Made by a program: the position numbers and the translations under genes. The notes below the pieces were generated by a model that ran no database searches, was not told the origin of the DNA, and saw only the letters and a list, made by a program, of their open reading frames with translations. Positions 57,586 to 64,000 of a stretch of 64,000 nt of DNA are shown here, piece after piece. Position 1 is the stretch's first letter; each line of letters opens with the position of its first letter. The stretch covers positions 1 to 64,000 of the forward strand of contig CAJYPV010000020.1 in the NCBI GenBank assembly GCA_913776825.1, written 5' to 3'. This stretch comes from Burkholderiaceae bacterium. Its GTDB lineage: Bacteria > Pseudomonadota > Gammaproteobacteria > Burkholderiales > Burkholderiaceae_C.

Positions 57586-58926
57586 TCAGGGCAATTTCTT
57601 GACCAGCACCTGCGAGCGCCGATCCCAGTTGTATTTGCGCTTGCGCTCCTCCGGCAGCCAGGTGGGATCCACCGGCTGGAAGCCGCGCTTGATGAACCAA
57701 TGCATGGTGCGCGTCGTCAGCACAAAAATGCTGGTCAGGCCCATGGCGCGGGCGCGCTGCTCGATCCGCTTGAGAATCCGTTCGCCATCGCCCTGACCTT
57801 GAACCGCGCTGGAGACGGTGAGCGCTGCCATTTCGCCGGTGCGCGCTTCCTGATATGGATGCAGGGCGGCACAGCCGAAGATCACGCCGTCATGCTCGAT
57901 GACGGTGTAGGCCTCGATATCGCGCTCAATTTCGCTGCGATCGCGTTTGACCAGCGTGCCATCGCGCTCAAACGGTTCAATCAGCGCAATCAGGCTGCCG
58001 ATATCGTCGTGGGTCGCCTCGCGCAGGCTTTCGAGTTTTTCATCGACCACCATGGTGCCAATACCGTCGTGGGTATAGACCTCCTGCAGCAAGGCGCCAT
58101 CGACGGCGAACGGCAGGATGTGCGACCGTTCCACACCCGCTTCGCAGGCGCGTACGCAGTACTGCAGATAAAACGCCACGTCGGTGGGTTGGGTGGGCGG
58201 CGGCAATTTGCCCAGCAGACGCTTCGCATCGGCCAGCGCCAATTCGGTGTCGATGCTGCTTTCCGGATCGTCGGGGTTTTCGCGCACGCCCGGCACTTCG
58301 GTCATGAACAGCAGCTTGTCGGCCTGCAGCGCAATGGCGGTGGCGGTGGCCACGTCTTCCATCATCAGATTGAAGGCATCGCCGGTCGGAGAAAAACCGA
58401 ACGGCGACATCAGCACGATCGCGCCAATATCGATGGCGCGTTGAATCGCGGCAGCATCCACACGGCGAACAATTCCGCTGTGTTTGAAATCCACGCCGTC
58501 GACGATGCCGACCGGTCGCGCCGTGAGGAAATTGCCGGACACCACCCGCACCGTGGAATTGGCCATCGGCGTGTTGGGCAGACCCTGGGAGAACGCCGCT
58601 TCGATTTCGAAACGCAATTGGCCGGCGGCTTCCTGGGCGCAATCCAGCGTGATGCCATCGGTGATGCGCATGCCGTGGCTGTATTTGGGCGGGTGGCCCT
58701 TGGCGGCCAACTGCTCATTCACCTGCGGGCGAAAACCATGGACCAGCACGATCTTGATGCCCATCGCATGCATGATGGCCAGATCCTGGACAAAGCTGTT
58801 GAGCTTGCCGGCCTCGATCAATTCCCCGGTCATGCCGACGACGAATGTTTCGCCGCGATACGCGTGGATATAGGGGGCCACCGCGCGAAACCACGGCACG
58901 AAGGTATGGGGGAAGACCAGGCTCAT
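57586..58926 (-). CDS. argA: N-acetylglutamate synthase
   Basis: 446 residues. ArgA acetylates glutamate with acetyl-CoA, the first step of arginine synthesis, and is feedback-inhibited by arginine in relatives. The N-terminal amino-acid-kinase domain (about 1-290) has VVGMTGELIEAG, IVLVHGFRPQVNEQL and LMSPFGFSPTGDAFNL. The C-terminal GNAT domain (about 300-446) has MAALTVSSAVQGQGDGERIL with the acetyl-CoA loop and ends at WFIKRGFQP. The kinase domain is regulatory, not catalytic. The 229 bp downstream to yggX shows only a weak GC hairpin. Confidence 0.96.
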   Translation of the reverse strand: MSLVFPHTFVPWFRAVAPYIHAYRGETFVVGMTGELIEAGKLNSFVQDLAIMHAMGIKIVLVHGFRPQVNEQLAAKGHPPKYSHGMRITDGITLDCAQEAAGQLRFEIEAAFSQGLPNTPMANSTVRVVSGNFLTARPVGIVDGVDFKHSGIVRRVDAAAIQRAIDIGAIVLMSPFGFSPTGDAFNLMMEDVATATAIALQADKLLFMTEVPGVRENPDDPESSIDTELALADAKRLLGKLPPPTQPTDVAFYLQYCVRACEAGVERSHILPFAVDGALLQEVYTHDGIGTMVVDEKLESLREATHDDIGSLIALIEPFERDGTLVKRDRSEIERDIEAYTVIEHDGVIFGCAALHPYQEARTGEMAALTVSSAVQGQGDGERILKRIEQRARAMGLTSIFVLTTRTMHWFIKRGFQPVDPTWLPEERKRKYNWDRRSQVLVKKLP

Positions 58927-59012
58927 GGGGTCGGATTGTGCCGCACGCTGTCCGTTTCACGGGGTGCCAGGGACTCTGCCGTTGTGTGAAGCCCTGACCA
59001 ACGACGGGCGCG

Positions 59013-62000
59013 ATGCCCGCGCGAGATAATCCGCTCCCCGTGAGTCAGAACAACAACACCCCCGCCCCGCCGTCCGACGATCCGCAGCGCCCCGCGCGCG
59101 CGCAGGCCGCTCCGGAACGAGCTTCGTCCGCGTCCCGCTCGTCAGGTCCCGTGGCGACCGCGTCATCCGCGTCCGCCGCATCCGGCACGCCAACAGGCGG
59201 CGCGGGCGATCGTGCCCCGGCGCCCCGCGGCGCGTCACCGTCGCGCCGGCCGGAACGCGGCGAGTCGCCCGGCCGATCGCGGTCCGGCCAGGCGCCGGCG
59301 TCCGCGCAGGGCGGCGCGGCCTCGCAGCCGCCTCGCGCGCCGCGTCCGTCCCGCGAAGGGCGAGGCGAGGGCGCCCGCCGGCCTGAGGCCGCGTCCCGCG
59401 TGCCGCCGACGCCGATCCCGCCGATCGAATTCCCCGAATCGCTGCCGGTTTCCAGTCGGCGCGAGGAAATCATGCGGGCGCTGCAGCAGCACCAGGTGGT
59501 GATCGTCTGCGGCGAAACCGGCTCCGGCAAAACCACCCAGTTGCCCAAGATCGCCCTGGCATTGGGGCGCGGTCGCGGCAACGGCGGCGGCCTGATCGGC
59601 CACACCCAGCCGCGCCGGATCGCGGCCTCCAGCGTGGCCAAGCGCATTGCGGACGAATTGAAGTCCCCGCTCGGCGACGTGGTGGGCTACAAGGTGCGCT
59701 TCCAGGACCGGTTGTCCGGCGGCGCGTCGGTCAAGCTGATGACCGACGGCATCCTGCTGGCCGAGACCCAGACCGATCCGCTGCTGAAGGCCTACGACAC
59801 CCTGATCATCGACGAGGCGCATGAGCGCAGCCTCAACATCGATTTCCTGCTGGGCTATTTGCGGGAGATCCTGCCTCGTCGGCCCGATCTGAAGGTGATC
59901 GTGACCTCGGCGACCATCGACGCCGATCGCTTCGCCCAGCATTTCGCCTCGGCCCAGGGCCCGGCGCCGACCATCATGGTGTCGGGCCGGCTGTTCCCGG
60001 TGGAGCAGCGCTATCGCCCCTTCGAGGAATCGCGCGAGTACGACGTCAACAACGCGATCTGCGATGCCGTCGATGAACTCTGGCGCGCCGGTCCCGGCGA
60101 TGTGCTGGTGTTCCTGCCCGGCGAGCGCGAGATCCGCGAAGCCGCCGAAGCGCTGCGCAAGCACCATCCGCCCGGCGTGGAAGTGCTGCCGCTGTTCGCA
60201 CGGCTGTCCGAGCAGGAGCAGAACCGCATCTTCCAGCCGCATGGTCAGCCGCGCATCGTGCTGGCCACCAACGTGGCCGAGACCTCGCTGACCGTGCCGG
60301 GCATCCGGTATGTGATCGATCCCGGTGTGGCGCGGGTGAAGCGCTACAGCTACCGCAACAAGGTCGAGCAACTGCAGATCGAGCCGATCAGCCAGGCGGC
60401 CGCGAATCAGCGGGCCGGCCGTTGCGGTCGGGTCAGCGATGGCGTCTGCATCCGGCTGTATGACGAGAAGGACTTCCTCGGCCGGCCGCGGTTCACCGAT
60501 CCGGAAATCCTGCGCAGCTCGCTGGCGGGCGTGATCCTGCGGATGAAGGCGCTGCATCTGGGCCAGGTCGAGGACTTCCCCTTCATCGAGCCGCCGCCCC
60601 GCAAGGCGGTGGCCGATGGCTATCAGCTGCTGGCCGAGCTCGGCGCGGTCGACGAGCGCAATGAGCTCACGCCGATGGGCCATGAGCTGTCCAAGCTGCC
60701 GCTCGATCCGCGGGTGGGCCGCATGATCCTGGAAGCCCGACAGCGGGATGCGCTGACGGAAGTGCTGATCATCGCCAGCGCGCTGTCCGGCCAGGATGTG
60801 CGCGACCGGCCGATGGATCAGCAGCAGCAGGCCGACGAGAAGCACAAGAAGTTCGACGACGAGCGGTCCGAATTCATGGGCTATCTCAAGCTCTGGAAAT
60901 GGATCGGAGAGAGCCGAGGCGGCGAGGGCGAGCACAAGCTGTCCAACCGGCGCCAGGAGCAGTTGCTGCGCGACCACTTCGTCAGCCCGCGGCGGGTGCG
61001 GGAATGGCGCGACATCTATTCCCAGCTGCACACGGTGGTGGCCGAGCACGGCTGGCGGCTGAACGGCGCGCCCGCGACCTATGAGCAGGTGCACCTGTCG
61101 ATGCTGTCCGGCCTGCTGGGCAACATCGGCTGCAAGGCGGATGACGACGACTGGTATCTGGGCGCACGCGGCATCAAGTTCTGGCGCCATCCCGGCGCGC
61201 ATCTGAGCAAGAAGCCCGGCCGCTGGATCGTGGCCGCCGAGCTGGTGGACACCACCCGGCTGTTCGGTCGCGGCATCGCGGCGATCGAGCCGCAATGGCT
61301 GCCCGGCATCGCCGGTCATCTGATCAAGACGCAGCTGCTGGAGCCGCACTGGGAGAAGAAGGCGGCCGAAGTGGTGGCGCTGGAGCGCGCCACGCTTTAC
61401 GGCATCGTCATCTACAACAACCGGCGCGTGAACTTCGGTCGGATCGACCCGGCGGCGGCGCGGGAGATTTTCATCCGGGAAGCGCTGGTCAATGGCGACT
61501 GGGACACCCGGCTGCCTTTCCTGGCCCACAACCAGAAGCAGATCGCCAAGATCGAGGAGCTGGAGCACAAGTCCCGCCGCCAGGACGTGCTGGTGGACGA
61601 CGAGCTGATCCATGCCTTCTACGACCAGCATCTGCCGGCGGATGTGTTCTCCGGCGCGACGCTGGAGAAATGGTTCCGCGAGGCCAGCAAGGCGAATCCG
61701 CGCCTGTTGCAGCTCAGCCGCGATGAGCTGATGCGGCATGAGGCCGCCGGCGTCACCAGCAATGCCTTCCCCAAGACGCTGCGTCTGGGCGGGGTGGATT
61801 GCAGCGCCACCTATCTGCATGAACCCGGCGATGCCCGCGACGGTCTGACGGTGACCGTGCCGATCTACGCGCTCAACCAGGTGAATGACGAGCGGGTCGA
61901 GTGGCTGGTGCCCGGCATGCTGGAGGCCAAGGTGCTGGCGCTGATCAAGAGCCTGCATCAGCGGCCGCGCTCGCGCCTGATGCCGTTGCAGGAGTTCGTG

Positions 62001-63266
62001 GCCGAGTTCGTCGCCACCCAGCCGTTCGCGCAGGGCAGTCTGCTGGAGGTGCTGCTCAAGGCCGTGCGAGACCGGACGCAACTGGCGATTCAGCGCAACG
62101 ACTTCAAGCTGGAGCAGGTGCCCGCGCATCTGTTCATGAATCTGCGCGTGGTCGACGAGCATGGCCGTCAGCTCGGCCAGGGGCGTCAGCTCGCCAGTCT
62201 GAAGTCGGAGCTCGGCGGACAGGCGCGCTCGGCCTTCCAGGCGCTGGCCGCGCTCAAGCTGCAAGGCGGTGAGGCGAGCGCGTCGGGCGCCACGGCCCCG
62301 GCGCCCGCGCCGGTGGCGGCGAATGCCGCGTCCCGCGCTGCCGCTGGCGACGATCGCGCCAGTGGGCCGCGCGTCGTCAAGGCGACGGTGGCTGCACCGC
62401 CCGCCACCGATGCCGCCAGGACCTACACCGCCTGGACCTTCGGCGAATTGCCGGAGCTGATGGAAATCCGACGCGGTCCGCAGACGCTGATCGGCTTCCC
62501 GGCGCTGATCGACAAGGTCTCGCATGTCGAGATCGAGGTTTTCGATGAACCCGATGTCGCCGCCGCCAAGCATCGCGCCGGCCTGCGTCGACTGGTCGCG
62601 CTGCAGCTCAAGGAGCCGCTGAAGTATCTGGAGAAGAACATCCCCGATCTCACCCAGATGGCGGTCTATTACATGAGCCTGGGGACGGCGGAAGAGCTGC
62701 GCGACCAGATCGTCGCGGTGGCGCTGGATCGGGCTTTCCTGGCCGATCCGCTGCCGGTGGACGAATTCAGCTTCAAGGCGAGGCTGGAAGAAGGCCGGGC
62801 GCGGCTGAACCTGATCGCGCAGGAAGTCGCGCGGCTGGCGTTCAGCGTGCTGGTCGAATACCAGGGCGCGCTGCGCAAGCTCAAGGACACACGCTCCGCC
62901 GCCAAGGAGGTGGTGGACGACATCCAGGCCCAGTTGCAGCGGCTGATGCCCAAGCGCTTCGTGTTGCAGACGCCCTGGGCGCAGCTGCAGCACTATCCGC
63001 GCTATCTGAAAGGCATCACCCTGCGGCTGGACAAGCTGCGCGCCGACGCGGCCCGCGATGCCAAGTTGCTCGCCGAGCTGCGGCCGCTGGAGCAGCGCTG
63101 GGTGCGCCGGGTCGCGGAGCGCAAGGGCACGGCGGATGCGCGGCTGGACGACTTCCGCTGGCAGCTGGAGGAGCTCCGAGTGAGCCTTTTCGCACAGGAG
63201 CTGCGCACTCCTCAGCCGGTGAGCGTGAAGCGACTGGACAAGGTCTGGGCACAGTTACAAAACTGA
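59013..63266 (+). CDS. hrpA: ATP-dependent RNA helicase HrpA
   Basis: 1417 residues, DEAH-box helicase that splits collided ribosomes in E. coli. Walker A is GETGSGKT (167-174), DEAH is at 267-270 (IIDEAHERSLN), and motif VI is in NQRAGRCGRVSDGV. Helicase-associated and OB domains follow, then the HrpA-specific DUF3418 C-terminal region, which is interrupted near residues 1085-1125 by an Ala/Pro-rich insert. The first 135 residues are a disordered Pro/Ala/Ser/Arg-rich tail. Starts at ATG 59013 or GTG 59040 (MSQNNN) are both plausible. It is divergent from argA across only 86 bases. Confidence 0.95.
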   Translation: MPARDNPLPVSQNNNTPAPPSDDPQRPARAQAAPERASSASRSSGPVATASSASAASGTPTGGAGDRAPAPRGASPSRRPERGESPGRSRSGQAPASAQGGAASQPPRAPRPSREGRGEGARRPEAASRVPPTPIPPIEFPESLPVSSRREEIMRALQQHQVVIVCGETGSGKTTQLPKIALALGRGRGNGGGLIGHTQPRRIAASSVAKRIADELKSPLGDVVGYKVRFQDRLSGGASVKLMTDGILLAETQTDPLLKAYDTLIIDEAHERSLNIDFLLGYLREILPRRPDLKVIVTSATIDADRFAQHFASAQGPAPTIMVSGRLFPVEQRYRPFEESREYDVNNAICDAVDELWRAGPGDVLVFLPGEREIREAAEALRKHHPPGVEVLPLFARLSEQEQNRIFQPHGQPRIVLATNVAETSLTVPGIRYVIDPGVARVKRYSYRNKVEQLQIEPISQAAANQRAGRCGRVSDGVCIRLYDEKDFLGRPRFTDPEILRSSLAGVILRMKALHLGQVEDFPFIEPPPRKAVADGYQLLAELGAVDERNELTPMGHELSKLPLDPRVGRMILEARQRDALTEVLIIASALSGQDVRDRPMDQQQQADEKHKKFDDERSEFMGYLKLWKWIGESRGGEGEHKLSNRRQEQLLRDHFVSPRRVREWRDIYSQLHTVVAEHGWRLNGAPATYEQVHLSMLSGLLGNIGCKADDDDWYLGARGIKFWRHPGAHLSKKPGRWIVAAELVDTTRLFGRGIAAIEPQWLPGIAGHLIKTQLLEPHWEKKAAEVVALERATLYGIVIYNNRRVNFGRIDPAAAREIFIREALVNGDWDTRLPFLAHNQKQIAKIEELEHKSRRQDVLVDDELIHAFYDQHLPADVFSGATLEKWFREASKANPRLLQLSRDELMRHEAAGVTSNAFPKTLRLGGVDCSATYLHEPGDARDGLTVTVPIYALNQVNDERVEWLVPGMLEAKVLALIKSLHQRPRSRLMPLQEFVAEFVATQPFAQGSLLEVLLKAVRDRTQLAIQRNDFKLEQVPAHLFMNLRVVDEHGRQLGQGRQLASLKSELGGQARSAFQALAALKLQGGEASASGATAPAPAPVAANAASRAAAGDDRASGPRVVKATVAAPPATDAARTYTAWTFGELPELMEIRRGPQTLIGFPALIDKVSHVEIEVFDEPDVAAAKHRAGLRRLVALQLKEPLKYLEKNIPDLTQMAVYYMSLGTAEELRDQIVAVALDRAFLADPLPVDEFSFKARLEEGRARLNLIAQEVARLAFSVLVEYQGALRKLKDTRSAAKEVVDDIQAQLQRLMPKRFVLQTPWAQLQHYPRYLKGITLRLDKLRADAARDAKLLAELRPLEQRWVRRVAERKGTADARLDDFRWQLEELRVSLFAQELRTPQPVSVKRLDKVWAQLQN

Positions 63267-63411
63267 GGGGAGAATCCCCCGCAGTTTGACCGGCGAGGAC
63301 AGCGGGTTTTCGGTCCAATCGACAAGTCTGAAAAGGTCCGTCGCTCCGATCCAGGCGGGGCGTCATGCAACTCTCGTGTCTGAAACCAACTCCCATCCCC
63401 AGGCGTCGCCC

Positions 63412-64000
63412 ATGAAGCGGTTCGGTCGCTTCGAGCTGCGCGCGTTGCTGCACAAGAGTCAGCGCAGCATGCTGTGGCTGGTCTTCGACACGCACCATCG
63501 CCAGGAGATGCTGCTGATGATGCCGCGGGAAAAGCCCGTCGGCGAAGCGGCCATGCTGCACTGGCTGAAGACGATGGACACCGCCGCGCGCATCCATCAT
63601 CCCAACCTGGCGCATGTGGTGGAGACCGGCCGGGTCGATCCCTGGCCCTATGTCGCCTACGACCGCGCCCTGGGCGAAACCCTGGAAGAGCGGGTCAAGC
63701 GCACGGGCGACCCGCTGCCGCTGGATGCCGCCGGCTGGGCCGCGCAGGCGCTCGAAGGTCTGGCCTTCGCCCATGAAGCCGGTCACGCCCATCGGGATCT
63801 GCAACTGGCCCATCTGGTGATCGACGCCGGCCACCATGTGCGCATCCTGGGCCTGGAAGTCGCGCAGGACCAGCTGCCGCCGGATGCCGATTTCAATGCC
63901 AGCCGCCGCGCCGCGCGCGAGGCCGCCGAAGACGATGTGGCCAGCATCGGCCTGGTGCTGCATCGCCTGCTCACCGGTCAGCCGGTGCTGGATGAAACCG
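63412..64000 (+). CDS. Protein kinase-like (probable pseudokinase) protein, partial
   Basis: Open from ATG 63412 to the window end, 196 residues visible. It starts MKRFGRFELRALLHKS, a kinase-like N-lobe. The catalytic loop reads HAHRDLQLAHLVID, so the HRD Asp is kept but the metal-binding Asn is His. The DFG position reads VRILGLEVA with no DFG, and the VAIK Lys appears to be replaced (EMLLMMP). These losses suggest a pseudokinase. Proteins with such an N-lobe joined to an HDOD domain occur in Burkholderiales; the C-terminal domain here is outside the window. The 145 bp upstream shows only a short hairpin after hrpA (GGGGAGAATCCCCC). Confidence 0.75.
   Translation, partial: MKRFGRFELRALLHKSQRSMLWLVFDTHHRQEMLLMMPREKPVGEAAMLHWLKTMDTAARIHHPNLAHVVETGRVDPWPYVAYDRALGETLEERVKRTGDPLPLDAAGWAAQALEGLAFAHEAGHAHRDLQLAHLVIDAGHHVRILGLEVAQDQLPPDADFNASRRAAREAAEDDVASIGLVLHRLLTGQPVLDET

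Noticed and set aside
59235-62993. 1252-codon minus-strand frame opposite hrpA
   Set aside because: Antisense to a helicase whose motifs are all intact.

Overview
This window is GC-rich chromosomal DNA from a betaproteobacterium, most likely a Burkholderiales member near the Roseateles/Mitsuaria/Rubrivivax group. The evidence is gene content and order: rpsB-tsf-pyrH-frr-uppS-cdsA-dxr-rseP-bamA-skp-lpxD-fabZ-lpxA-lpxB-rnhB, rpsF-priB-rpsR-rplI-dnaB, a grpE-dnaK-dnaJ heat-shock block, and a TctCBA tricarboxylate transporter beside its two-component system. The genus is inference. Almost everything is core genome; I see no prophage, transposase, integrase or CRISPR array.

Layout. 1-0.55 kb: a nested palindromic repeat, then tRNA-Leu(CAG) with its terminator. 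0.7-7.7 kb: rnr, then three minus-strand genes (NAD(P)HX repair enzyme, a DadA-like FAD oxidoreductase, an amidase). 7.7-23.5 kb: one long plus-strand run from translation (rpsB, tsf, frr) through UMP kinase and isoprenoid/phospholipid synthesis to outer-membrane assembly (rseP, bamA, skp) and lipid A synthesis (lpxD, fabZ, lpxA, lpxB), ending in rnhB and an rRNA methyltransferase. 23.5-27.2 kb: divergent ppsR and ppsA, the PEP synthase and its regulatory kinase/phosphorylase. 27.2-27.95 kb: a repeat-rich spacer with a G-quadruplex-like tract and a 105-bp duplication. 27.96-30.03 kb: a sodium/solute symporter with an EF-hand-like loop. 30.2-33.5 kb: rpsF-priB-rpsR-rplI-dnaB. 33.5-34.7 kb: a radical SAM gene directly behind a LexA box. 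34.8-38.4 kb: a lipid A phosphoethanolamine transferase and a response regulator with a helical-repeat tail. 38.6-45.4 kb, minus strand: dnaJ, dnaK, grpE, hslR, tctE, tctD. 45.9-49.0 kb: tctC-tctB-tctA. 49.2-58.9 kb, minus strand: hemH, a cyclase-FHA protein, rpoD, dnaG, an H-NS family protein, yggX, argA. 59.0-63.3 kb: hrpA. From 63.4 kb: the start of a kinase-like protein cut by the window end.

Regulation readable in the sequence: two sigma-32-type promoters (before grpE and before dnaK, the latter overlapping a perfect DnaA box), a consensus LexA box, a strong sigma-70 promoter for rpoD abutting the dnaG stop region, GACAGCG direct repeats that may be the TctD operator, and intrinsic terminators at many gene ends, including internal ones between rpsB and tsf and between dnaK and dnaJ.

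No wholly new multi-gene system stands out. The best leads are the 97-bp perfect inverted repeat at the left edge, the ppsA-symporter spacer, the apparently leaderless SOS-controlled radical SAM gene, the DnaA box inside the dnaK heat-shock promoter, the cyclase-FHA gene coupled to hemH, and the apparently degenerate kinase at the right edge.
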